The notes under the pieces are model-generated. The model had not been told where the DNA came from. It saw only the letters and a program-made list of their open reading frames with translations, and did not search any database. From Oscillospiraceae bacterium (GTDB lineage: Bacteria; Bacillota; Clostridia; Saccharofermentanales; Saccharofermentanaceae): 37,973 nt of DNA. Below are positions 13,372 to 23,500 of this stretch, piece by piece. Positions within the stretch are counted from its first letter, which is position 1. Every line of letters begins with the position of its first letter. The stretch covers positions 1 to 37,973 of the forward strand of contig SVJC01000007.1 in assembly GCA_015069215.1 (NCBI GenBank), written 5' to 3'. A program made the position numbers and the translations under genes.

Positions 13372-16300
13372 ATGGACAACTACAGAGTGAACGAACCCTT
13401 TAGGAAACAGGGGCTTTACGATCCTGCATTAGAGCACGACAACTGCGGTATCGGTGCTGTTGTCAACATTAACGGCCTTCAGGAAAGAAGAGTCGTTGAC
13501 GGTGCCCTGAAGATTGTTGAGACACTGGAACACCGCGCGGGAAAAGACGCGGAAGGAAAGACCGGTGACGGCGTCGGAATCCTCCTTCAGATCCCCCATG
13601 ATTATTTCGCTTCAGAAGCAGCGAAGGACGGCATTACGCTCGGAGGCAAAAGGTCTTTCGGTATCGGTATGTTCTTCATGCCCCAGACTGAAGAGCTTTA
13701 TAAGAAGGCAATGAAGTCTTTCGAAAACGTCATCGCAAAAGAGGGCATGAGATTCCTCGGCTGGAGAAAAGTGCCCGTTAACCCGGAGGTGCTCGGAAGC
13801 AAGGCGAAAGACAGCATGCCGACCATCATGCAGGGCTTCGTTGAAAGGCCCGCTGATTGCAAAGAAGACATTGATTTTGACAGAAAACTTTATGTGGCGA
13901 GAAGGCTTTTCGAGAAGGCTGAAGAGAACACTTACGTGTGCTCGCTGTCATGCCGCACGATCGTATATAAAGGCATGTTCCTGGTTGGTCAGTTAAGGCT
14001 TTTCTATGAGGATCTTAATAAGGAAGATTTCATTTCCGCGATCGGCATCGTGCACTCGAGATTCTCGACGAACACGAACCCCAGCTGGCAGAAATCGCAC
14101 CCGAACAGGCTCATGGTCCATAACGGCGAGATCAACACGATCACCGGCAACATGAACAAGATGCTGAGCCGCGAAAACATCCTCCATTCAAAGGTTTTGG
14201 AGGACAGGCTGGGCGACATCTACCCGCTCTTAGACGTAACGGGATCAGACTCCGCAAGGCTCGACAACACATTGGAGTTCATGGAGATGTGCGGCATGCC
14301 TCTGACTCTGGCACTCGCAGTCACGATCCCCGAGCCGTGGCAGCACATCGAGACGATGAGCCGCGAGAGAAGGGCTTTCTATCAGTACTATGCGACTATG
14401 ATGGAACCCTGGGACGGCCCTGCTTCGATCATCTTTTCGGACGGCGACATCTTAGGCGCAACGCTCGACCGTAACGGCCTCAGACCTTCAAGATACTACA
14501 TCACGGAAGACGGACTGCTCATCATATCATCTGAGGTCGGCGCGCTGTCAGATCTCGACGAGAACACTGTCCTTAAGAAGGACCGTCTGCGTCCGGGCAA
14601 GATCCTTGTAGCGGATACGAAATCGGGTAAGCTCTTAAGCGACGAGGATATCAAGAAGGGCTTTGAACAGCGCCAGCCTTACGGCGAGTGGCTCGACCAG
14701 ATGCTCGTTAACTTAAGCGAGCTCGAAAAAGAGAACAGGAAGCCGATCCGCATCAGAGGCGAGGAGCTGAAGACTTTGCAGAAGGCTTTCGGATACAGCT
14801 ACGGCAACCTTACGAATACTCTCATTCCGATGTGCTTAAACGGCATCGAGGCAACCGCTTCGATGGGTGTTGACGTGCCGGTTCCGCCTCTTTCCGAGCA
14901 GGATCCGCCGCTCTTCGATTTCTTCAAGCAGAAGTTCGCGCAGGTCACCAACCCGCCTATCGACTCCATAAGAGAAGAAATTATTACCGATACTACGGTC
15001 TATCTCGGAATCGCGGGCAACGTTCTCGAAGAAAAAGAGGAGAACTGCCGCGTTCTGAAGATCAACAACCCGATACTTTCGAACATCGACCTGATGAAGA
15101 TCAGGCACGCGCACCTGGAGGGCCTGGGAACCCACGACATCAGCATGCTCTACAAGAAGGGAACCTCTCTCAAGGACGCTATCGAAGGCCTCTACAAGCA
15201 GGCTGACAGGGCGCACGAAGAGGGCGCTGCAATCTTGATCCTGACCGACCGCGGAGTCGACAAGGACAACGTCGCGATCCCTTCACTGCTTGCGGTTGCG
15301 GCACTCGAAACACACCTCGTAAGAACAAGAATGAATACGGCTATCTCGATCATCCTGGAGTCCGGCGAGCCTTGCGACGTACACCACTTCGCAACACTGA
15401 TGGGCTTCGGCGCGAGTGCGATCAATCCGTATCTCGCTTTCGATTCTATCCACGAGCTCATCAGCGAGGGCCAGATCGATAAGGACTACACCGAAGCGAG
15501 TACCGCTTATACTGAGGCCGTCGTTCACGGCATCGTTAAGATAAGCGCGAAAATGGGTATCTCCACGATCCAGTCCTACCAGGGCTCCAAGATCTTCGAG
15601 GCATTGGGAATCGGCAAAGAGCTGATGGACGAATACTTCCCTGATACGGTCAGCAGAGTCGGAGGCATCACGCTCAAGAACATTGAAGACAGAACGGTCA
15701 GACTTCACGACAAGGCTTTCGATCCCGAAGAGCTCGAGACACCTGATTCACTTCGTGTCGTAGGCTGGCACAAAGAGAGGTCCGACAAGGAAGACCACCT
15801 CTATAACCCTGAGTCGATCGCGCTTTTGAGAAAGGCTACATGGACGGGCGATTACAACCTTTTCAAGCAGTTCTCCGACACGATCAACAGGGAAGACCGC
15901 CACATCACTTTGAGGAGCACATTGGAATTCAAGTTCCCCGAAGACGGCGGAATCAGCATCGATGAGGTTGAGCCCGCCGAGAGCATCGTTAAGAGATTCA
16001 AGTCAGGCGCGATGTCCTACGGTTCGATCTCCCAGGAAGCACATGAATGCCTTGCGATCGCCATGAACAGACTGGGCGGCAAGAGCAACAGCGGCGAGGG
16101 CGGTGAAGACGCTGAGAGAATTGCGACAAAGGGAAGCGCTGAAGACAGGTGCTCAGCTATCAAGCAGGTTGCATCGGGACGTTTCGGCGTAACTTCCGAA
16201 TACCTTATCTCAGCAAAGGAACTGCAGATCAAGATGGCGCAGGGCGCTAAGCCGGGCGAGGGCGGACACCTTCCTTCAAAGAAGGTCTATCCATGGATCG

Positions 16301-17937
16301 CGAAAACGCGTCACTCCACACCGGGCGTAGCTCTCATCTCACCTCCGCCTCATCACGATATCTATTCGATCGAAGATCTGGCACAGCTCATCTACGATCT
16401 TAAGAACGCAAACAAGGACGCAAGGATCTCCGTCAAGCTCGTTTCGGAGTCCGGCGTAGGAACGATCGCTTCAGGCGTTGCAAAAGCAGGCGCAGGCGTT
16501 GTCCTCATCTCCGGTTACGACGGCGGTACGGGCGCGGCTCCCGCATCGTCCATCCATAACGCAGGTCTGCCTTGGGAATTGGGCGTCGCAGAGACACACC
16601 AGACACTGATCCAGAACAACCTGAGATCACATGTCGTCATCGAAGCAGACGGCAAGCTCCTGACGGGAAGAGACGTCGTAATCGCTGCAATGCTGGGCGC
16701 TGAGGAATTCGGTTTTGCTACTGCGCCCTTGGTCACGATGGGCTGCGTCATGATGCGTGTATGCCACCTCGATACATGCCCCGTAGGCGTTGCAACACAG
16801 AACCCCGAGCTCAGAAAGAGATTCAAGGGCAAGCCTGAATACGTAGTTAATTTCATGATGTTCATCGCTCAGGAAATGAGAGAGATCATGGCAAAACTCG
16901 GCATCAGGACGATCGACGAACTGGTCGGAAGATCTGACCTTTTGGCTCCCAAGAAGTTCCCTGAAGGATCACATCCGGCAGGATTAGACATGAGCGTTGT
17001 ACTTGATAATCCTTACTCGGGAAGAGCTGACGTAAAGCAGCATTTCGAGAAGGAGGACACGTTCGATTTCGAGCTCGAAAAGACGATCGACGAAGCGGTC
17101 ATTATCCCTGCGTTTGAAAAGTCTTTCGAGACCGGCTCCAAGCAGAGCATCGACGTGAAGATCACGAACCTCAACAGAACGGTGGGTACGCTTTTCGGTG
17201 CCGAAATAACCAAGAAATTCGGCACCTCTCTTCAGGAAGACACATTCGAAGTCAACTGCAAGGGATCTGCCGGCCAGAGCTTTGGCGCATTCATCCCGAA
17301 GGGCCTCACGATCAACGTTGAAGGCGACGCAAACGACTATTTCGGCAAGGGCCTGTCAGGCGGCACGCTCAGCCTCAAATCCCCCGAGCATTTCGCTCTC
17401 AGGGCTGACGAGAACATCATCGCCGGCAACGTCGCACTCTTCGGTGCAACGTCAGGAAAGGCATTCATCAACGGTGTCGCGGGTGAGCGTTTCTGCGTTA
17501 GAAACTCCGGTGCGACAGTCGTCTGCGAAGGCGTAGGCGATCACGGTTGCGAGTACATGACAGGCGGCGTCGCAGTCATCTTAGGCAAGGTCGGAAAGAA
17601 CTTTGCTGCAGGCATGTCAGGCGGTATCGCTTACGTTTACGATGAGCACAACGATCTTTACACCAAGCTCAACAAGTCGCTCGTCGGATTTTCGAGGATA
17701 ACTGAAGAACAGGATCAGCAGGCCCTCAAGGCCTTGATAGAAGAACATGTAAAGAGAACAGACTCCTACCTCGGGAAAGAGATACTCAAAGACTTTGATG
17801 AGTACGTCACCAAGTTCAAGAAGGTCGTACCTCACGAATATAAGGCAATGATGACCGCGATCGCGAAGTACAAGTCGCAGGGATGTGACGAGGATGAAGC
17901 CAAGATAAAGGCTTTCCAGGAAAGGGTTAACGGGTGA
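13372..17937 (+). CDS. gltB: Glutamate synthase (NADPH), large subunit
   Basis: 1521 residues from ATG 13372, after GAAGGGAG; an upstream TTG in the same frame lies in the leader terminator and is rejected. It transfers glutamine amide nitrogen to 2-oxoglutarate, forming two glutamates. The catalytic N-terminal Cys is C25 (HDNCGIGAV) after a 24-residue propeptide that should be removed. Then come the central domain, the FMN-binding synthase domain (KPGEGGHLPSKK, SGYDGGTGAAPASS), the Cys cluster for the 3Fe-4S centre (MRVCHLDTCPVG), and the C-terminal GXGXG beta-helix. Normal length. First gene of gltB-gltD-carA-carB/dapF. Confidence 0.97.
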   Translation: MDNYRVNEPFRKQGLYDPALEHDNCGIGAVVNINGLQERRVVDGALKIVETLEHRAGKDAEGKTGDGVGILLQIPHDYFASEAAKDGITLGGKRSFGIGMFFMPQTEELYKKAMKSFENVIAKEGMRFLGWRKVPVNPEVLGSKAKDSMPTIMQGFVERPADCKEDIDFDRKLYVARRLFEKAEENTYVCSLSCRTIVYKGMFLVGQLRLFYEDLNKEDFISAIGIVHSRFSTNTNPSWQKSHPNRLMVHNGEINTITGNMNKMLSRENILHSKVLEDRLGDIYPLLDVTGSDSARLDNTLEFMEMCGMPLTLALAVTIPEPWQHIETMSRERRAFYQYYATMMEPWDGPASIIFSDGDILGATLDRNGLRPSRYYITEDGLLIISSEVGALSDLDENTVLKKDRLRPGKILVADTKSGKLLSDEDIKKGFEQRQPYGEWLDQMLVNLSELEKENRKPIRIRGEELKTLQKAFGYSYGNLTNTLIPMCLNGIEATASMGVDVPVPPLSEQDPPLFDFFKQKFAQVTNPPIDSIREEIITDTTVYLGIAGNVLEEKEENCRVLKINNPILSNIDLMKIRHAHLEGLGTHDISMLYKKGTSLKDAIEGLYKQADRAHEEGAAILILTDRGVDKDNVAIPSLLAVAALETHLVRTRMNTAISIILESGEPCDVHHFATLMGFGASAINPYLAFDSIHELISEGQIDKDYTEASTAYTEAVVHGIVKISAKMGISTIQSYQGSKIFEALGIGKELMDEYFPDTVSRVGGITLKNIEDRTVRLHDKAFDPEELETPDSLRVVGWHKERSDKEDHLYNPESIALLRKATWTGDYNLFKQFSDTINREDRHITLRSTLEFKFPEDGGISIDEVEPAESIVKRFKSGAMSYGSISQEAHECLAIAMNRLGGKSNSGEGGEDAERIATKGSAEDRCSAIKQVASGRFGVTSEYLISAKELQIKMAQGAKPGEGGHLPSKKVYPWIAKTRHSTPGVALISPPPHHDIYSIEDLAQLIYDLKNANKDARISVKLVSESGVGTIASGVAKAGAGVVLISGYDGGTGAAPASSIHNAGLPWELGVAETHQTLIQNNLRSHVVIEADGKLLTGRDVVIAAMLGAEEFGFATAPLVTMGCVMMRVCHLDTCPVGVATQNPELRKRFKGKPEYVVNFMMFIAQEMREIMAKLGIRTIDELVGRSDLLAPKKFPEGSHPAGLDMSVVLDNPYSGRADVKQHFEKEDTFDFELEKTIDEAVIIPAFEKSFETGSKQSIDVKITNLNRTVGTLFGAEITKKFGTSLQEDTFEVNCKGSAGQSFGAFIPKGLTINVEGDANDYFGKGLSGGTLSLKSPEHFALRADENIIAGNVALFGATSGKAFINGVAGERFCVRNSGATVVCEGVGDHGCEYMTGGVAVILGKVGKNFAAGMSGGIAYVYDEHNDLYTKLNKSLVGFSRITEEQDQQALKALIEEHVKRTDSYLGKEILKDFDEYVTKFKKVVPHEYKAMMTAIAKYKSQGCDEDEAKIKAFQERVNG

Positions 17938-17942
17938 ACCAT

Positions 17943-19427
17943 ATGGGTAAGACAGGCGCTTTTTTGGAATACGGAAGAGTTGAAAACCCGGCGGTCGATC
18001 CCATGGAAAGGATCAAGACCTACAACGAATTCCACACACCTATCGACGAGGGCAAGCGTAAGGAACAGGCAAGCCGCTGCATGGACTGCGGCGTCCCGTT
18101 CTGCCAGTACGGCAAGCCCGTCTGCGGCATGGTCGCAGGGTGCCCCTTAAACAACCTCTGCCCCGACTGGAATGACCTTATCTACAAGGGCTTCTGGGAT
18201 AAGGCTTTCGACAGGCTCACCATGACCAATCCATTCCCGGAATTCACTTCGAGAGTATGCCCTGCGCTCTGCGAAAAGGCGTGCACATGCGGAATGAACG
18301 GCGATGCGGTGACGGTCAAGGAGAACGAGTATGCCGTTATCGAAAAGGCTTACGCATCCGGCAAGGTAACACCCAGGGTCCCCTCCAAGAGGAGCGGCAA
18401 AAGGGTTGCCGTCATCGGCTCAGGTCCTGCAGGTCTTTCTGCCGCTCACTGGCTCAATAGAAGAGGCCATAATGTTACTGTTTTCGAGAAGGCGGATAGG
18501 GCCGGCGGACTTTTGATGTACGGTATCCCTAACATGAAGCTCGAAAAGCGCTTCATACAAAGAAGGATCGACGTCATGGAGGCCGAGGGTGTTGAGTTTA
18601 AGTACAACACGGACGTCGGGCGCGACATCACCGCTGACGAGATCGTAAATGACTACGATGCTGTTGTCCTGGCATGCGGATCGAGAAACCCGAGAGACAT
18701 CAAGGCACCCGGCAGAGACGGTGAAGGAATCTATTTCGCTGTCGATTTTTTGACATCTACAACAAAAATGGTTCTCTCATCTAATATTTCTGATACTAAT
18801 TATATTAGTGCAAAATATAAAGATGTGGTTATAATAGGCGGAGGCGACACGGGCAACGATTGTGTGGGCACCTGCATAAGGCACGGATGCAAGTCCGTGA
18901 CACAGCTTGAGATGATGCCAATACCACCTGTCACGCGCGCCGCCAACAATCCCTGGCCGGAGTGGCCGAAGGTTCTGAAGACCGATTACGGTCAGGAGGA
19001 ATCGATAGCTGTATTCGGCAAAGACCCCAGGGTTTATCTGACAACAGTCAAGAGCTTTGTCCGCGATGACGAAGGCAGACTGACGGGTGTTGAGACGGTT
19101 AAGATCGATTGGCAGAAAGGCGTGGACGGCCGCATGAAGATGAACCTCATCGAAGGTTCAGAGCAGGTCATACCGGCGCAGATCGTTCTTATCGCTGCAG
19201 GGTTCCTGGGACCTGAGAGTTATATCTCTGAGTCCTTTGGGATCGAGACAGACGCAAGGTCCAACATCAAGGCATCGGCCGGAGATCACAAGACATCGAG
19301 AGACAAAGTCTTCGCCGCAGGCGATGTAAGGCGCGGCCAGTCGCTTGTCGTATGGGGACTTCGTGAAGGCAGAGACTGCGCTGTTGAAGTTGATAAATAT
19401 CTGATGGGTTATTCCAATATGCTATGA
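17943..19427 (+). CDS. gltD: Glutamate synthase (NADPH), small subunit
   Basis: About 494 residues. I prefer ATG 17943 (MGKTGAFLEYGR, as in other small subunits) to the GTG at 17934. N-terminal Cys clusters for 4Fe-4S centres (CMDCGVPFC, CPLNNLCPDW, CPALCEKAC), an FAD site (VAVIGSGPAGLSAA), an NADPH site (VIIGGGDTGNDCVG), and a C-terminal AAGDVRRGQSLVVW FAD contact. It passes electrons from NADPH to GltB. A segment of about 90 bases (18745-18838) is strikingly AT-rich compared with the rest of the gene. Confidence 0.96.
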   Translation: MGKTGAFLEYGRVENPAVDPMERIKTYNEFHTPIDEGKRKEQASRCMDCGVPFCQYGKPVCGMVAGCPLNNLCPDWNDLIYKGFWDKAFDRLTMTNPFPEFTSRVCPALCEKACTCGMNGDAVTVKENEYAVIEKAYASGKVTPRVPSKRSGKRVAVIGSGPAGLSAAHWLNRRGHNVTVFEKADRAGGLLMYGIPNMKLEKRFIQRRIDVMEAEGVEFKYNTDVGRDITADEIVNDYDAVVLACGSRNPRDIKAPGRDGEGIYFAVDFLTSTTKMVLSSNISDTNYISAKYKDVVIIGGGDTGNDCVGTCIRHGCKSVTQLEMMPIPPVTRAANNPWPEWPKVLKTDYGQEESIAVFGKDPRVYLTTVKSFVRDDEGRLTGVETVKIDWQKGVDGRMKMNLIEGSEQVIPAQIVLIAAGFLGPESYISESFGIETDARSNIKASAGDHKTSRDKVFAAGDVRRGQSLVVWGLREGRDCAVEVDKYLMGYSNML

Positions 19428-19436
19428 GGAAATAGT

Positions 19437-20519
19437 ATGAAGCGGTATTTGGTATTGGAGAACGGAGATGTATTTGAAGGGGAGGCGTTCGGCGCTTCCG
19501 GCGAGGTGATCTCGGAGATCGTTTTCACAACGGCAATGACGGGATACCTTGAGACTCTCACCGACAAGAGCTACAAGGGACAGGCGGTCGTGCAGACCTT
19601 CCCCCTTATCGGCAATTACGGTGTGATCCCCGAAGACAGGGAAGGCCCCGCGCCGAGCGTATCGGCCTATATCGTCAGGGAAGCATGCGAGGAGCCTTCA
19701 AACTTCAGATGCAAGGACACGATAGATAACTACCTCAAAGAGAGCGGTATTCCCGGACTCAAGGGCATCGACACGAGAGCTCTTACACGCATCCTGCGCG
19801 AAAAGGGCGTCATGAACGGTCTCATCACCGACAAGCTCCCGTCCGACATGGACAAGGCATTGAAGGACATCGCAGCATACAGGATCATCGATCCCGTTGA
19901 TGCCGTTACCGTTCCTTCAGTCGAAGAGCACGATTCCTCAGAGAACAAGTACACCGTTGCCATGATCGACTGCGGCGTCAAGGAGAACATCGTAAGAAGC
20001 CTTGTGGCCCGCGGCTGCAAGGTCTTTCTTTTCCCGGCTTCGGCATCTGCTTCTGAGATCCTTTCCGTAAAACCGGACGGCATCTTCATCAGCAACGGCC
20101 CGGGCGATCCGGAAGACAACAAAAGGACTATCGCAACGCTTCAGGAACTTGATAAGACGGGCATCCCCACGATGGGAATCTGCTTAGGTCATCAGCTCTT
20201 AGCGCTCGCTCACGGCTTCAAGACAACGAAGCTCAAGTACGGTCACAGAGGCGCAAACCACCCTGTTAAAAATCTCGAGACCGGGCACGTTTACATCTCA
20301 TCGCAGAACCACGGCTACGCGGTCGTTTCGGACTCGATCGATGAGAAGGTCGCCAGTGAGCTTTTCGTGAACGTAAACGACGGAACGAACGAAGGCATCA
20401 GATACAAGAACAAGCCGGTCTTCTCGGTACAGTTCCACCCTGAAGCATGCGGAGGCCCGAAGGATACGGACTTCCTTTTCGACGAGTTTACGAAGATGAT
20501 GGATGAGGGGAGGAACTGA
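19437..20519 (+). CDS. carA: Carbamoyl-phosphate synthase, small subunit
   Basis: 360 residues. N-terminal CarA-specific domain (LENGDVFEGEAFG, MTGYLETLTDKSY) and a C-terminal class I glutamine amidotransferase with nucleophile in GICLGHQ and His in QFHPEA. It releases ammonia from glutamine and channels it to CarB for arginine and pyrimidine synthesis. It starts nine bases after gltD and ends two bases before carB, so all four genes are likely one operon that both makes and uses glutamate and glutamine nitrogen. Confidence 0.96.
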   Translation: MKRYLVLENGDVFEGEAFGASGEVISEIVFTTAMTGYLETLTDKSYKGQAVVQTFPLIGNYGVIPEDREGPAPSVSAYIVREACEEPSNFRCKDTIDNYLKESGIPGLKGIDTRALTRILREKGVMNGLITDKLPSDMDKALKDIAAYRIIDPVDAVTVPSVEEHDSSENKYTVAMIDCGVKENIVRSLVARGCKVFLFPASASASEILSVKPDGIFISNGPGDPEDNKRTIATLQELDKTGIPTMGICLGHQLLALAHGFKTTKLKYGHRGANHPVKNLETGHVYISSQNHGYAVVSDSIDEKVASELFVNVNDGTNEGIRYKNKPVFSVQFHPEACGGPKDTDFLFDEFTKMMDEGRN

Positions 20520-20521
20520 TC

Positions 20522-23500
20522 ATGCCGCTGGATAAGAATATTCGAAAAGTTTTGGTAATCGGTTCCGGTCCTATCGTAATAGGCCAGGCTGCAGAGTTTG
20601 ACTACGCAGGAACGCAGGCATGCCGCGCGCTCCGCGAGGACGGCATTGAGATCGTCCTGATCAACTCAAATCCTGCTACCATCATGACCGACAAGTGGAT
20701 GGCCGATAAGATCTACATCGAGCCGCTCACACTTACGACAGTCAAGAGAGTAATAGAGACCGAAAGACCTGACGCGATCCTTTCGGGACTCGGCGGACAG
20801 ACCGCACTTACTTTGTGCATGGAGCTTGCAAAGGACGGCTTCCTCGCACGCAACGGCGTCAAGCTCCTCGGCTCATCTCCCGAGTGCATCAACAAGGCTG
20901 AAGACCGTCAGATGTTCAAGGACACGATGGAGAGCATCGGCCAGCCCTGCATTCCTTCGAAGGTCGTTAACGACGTCGATTCCGCGCTCGATTTCGCAAA
21001 GGAGATCGGCTATCCGGTAATCGTCCGTCCCGCATTTACTCTGGGCGGCAGCGGCGGCGGAATCGCAAACACCGAAGAAGAGCTTCACGAGATCGCCCGT
21101 AACGGACTTGCGCTCTCTCCCATCACACAGGTACTTATCGAAAAGTGCATCTCCGGATGGAAAGAGATCGAGTTCGAAGTCATCCGCGATAAATCAGGAA
21201 ACGTCATCACGGTCTGCTCGATGGAGAACCTTGACCCGGTCGGCGTACACACGGGCGACAGTATAGTCATCGCGCCTGCGGTAACGCTTTCCGACAAAGA
21301 GTATCAGATGCTGAGAAGCGCGTCTTTGAAGATCATCGAAGCGCTCGGCGTTGAGGGCGGCTGTAACTGCCAGTTCGCGCTCCATCCGACATCATTCGAA
21401 TATGCCGTTATCGAGGTCAATCCGCGTGTATCCAGATCCTCTGCTTTGGCATCTAAAGCGACAGGTTATCCGATCGCAAAGGTTGCAACGAAGATCGCTC
21501 TCGGATACCGTTTGGACGAGATCAAGAATGCCGTAACAGGCAATACATATGCGGCTTTCGAGCCTGCGCTCGACTACGTCGCAGTCAAGTTCCCGAAGTG
21601 GCCTTTCGACAAGTTCGTTTATGCAAAGCGTGACCTCGGCACACAGATGAAGGCAACCGGCGAAGTCATGTCGATCTCCGACTCTTTCGAGAGCGCACTC
21701 ATGAAGGCTCTCAGAGGCGCTGAGATCTCCGTTGACACAGTAAGGCTTCCTAAGCTTGCGGATCACTCCGATGAGGAGATCTGGGCAGGCATCGGCCACA
21801 CAACGGACGAGAGACTTTTCTACGTTGCTGAAGGTCTTTTCAGAGGCTTTGACCTTGATAAGATCCATCAGATAACCATGATCGACAACTGGTTCTTGAG
21901 CAAGATCAGGAACCTCGTGACATACGAAAAGGCGATCTCCGAAAATATTGACGCTGATCTATACATCAAGGGCAAGAAGCTTGGATTTACTGACAAAGCG
22001 CTCGAGAGGATCTCAGGAAGATCAGTTGCTGAATTCAAGGATCTCGTGTCCGTTACATATAAGATGGTCGATACCTGCGCAGGCGAGTTCGAGGCTGTCA
22101 CGCCTTACTTCTACGCGACATATAATTCTGCTGCGGCAGGCGGCGAGAACGAGGCTTCGATCGAAGATACGGGCGATGCCAAGACCGTCATCGTTATCGG
22201 TTCCGGCCCGATCAGGATCGGTCAGGGAATCGAGTTCGACTACGCTGCGGTTCACTGCGTACACGCGCTCCGTGAACTCGGATACAGGGTCGTCATCATC
22301 AACAACAACCCTGAGACTGTTTCGACTGATTTCGATACCGGTGACAGACTCTATTTCGAGCCTCTGACACCTGAAGATGTGTTGAACATCATCGCTCAGG
22401 AAAACCCTGTCGGCGTAGTCGTTGCATTCGGCGGACAGACCGCGATCAAGCTTACAAAGACGCTTGCACAGAACAACATCAACATCATCGGAACATCCGC
22501 TGATTCCATCGACATGGCAGAGGACCGCGAGAGATTCGACGCACTCCTCGAAAGGCTCGGTATCGCAAGGCCGAAGGGCTTCTCAGTCCTCACAAAGGAA
22601 GAGGCTTTTGAAGCTGCGCACACATTGGAATACCCGATCCTTCTGCGTCCTTCGTACGTTTTAGGCGGCCAGAACATGACCATCGCTTTCCACGACGATG
22701 ACGTTGAAGAATACATGAACATAATCCTCGATCAGGGCATCGAGAATCCTGTCCTGATCGACAAATACATCCAGGGCAGAGAGATCGAGGTCGACGCGAT
22801 CTACGACGGCCACGACGTCCTCATTCCGGGCATCATGGAGCACATCGAAAGAGCGGGCATCCACTCCGGTGACTCCATCGCAGTTTACCCCGCAAAGCAC
22901 ATCTACGACCGTATGGCAAAGAAGCTCGTTGACACGACAAGAGCACTTTGCGAAGGCCTTGCTTCGATCGGTATCGTAAACATCCAGTACATCGTAAAGG
23001 ACGACCAGATCTACGTCATCGAGGTCAATCCGCGTGCGTCACGTACCGTTCCTTACATGAGCAAGGTTACGGGCGTTCTCATGGTCGACTGCGCGATCAG
23101 GGTATCTTTGGGCGAAAAGCTTGCAGACATGGATTACGGCGTAGGCTTCTACCGCCAGTCACCTTACACATGCGTTAAGGTTCCTGTTTTCTCATTCGAA
23201 AAACTCACTGACGTTGATACGCAGCTCGGCCCTGAAATGAAGTCCACGGGTGAAGTTCTTGGTGTCGGCCGCAACCTTTCCGAAGCTCTTTTCAAGGGCC
23301 TCGTAGCAGCCGGCTACAAGATGTACAAGCACGGCGGTGTTCTCATCACCGTACGTGATTCAGACAAGTCTGAGATCGTCGAAGTCGCCAAGAAATTCGA
23401 TTCACTCGGATTCAATCTTTACGCAACACCGGGCAACGCAAAAGCTCTTGAAGCAGCCGGCATGAAGGTCGAAGTCGTCCACAAGATCCACGAATCAGAC

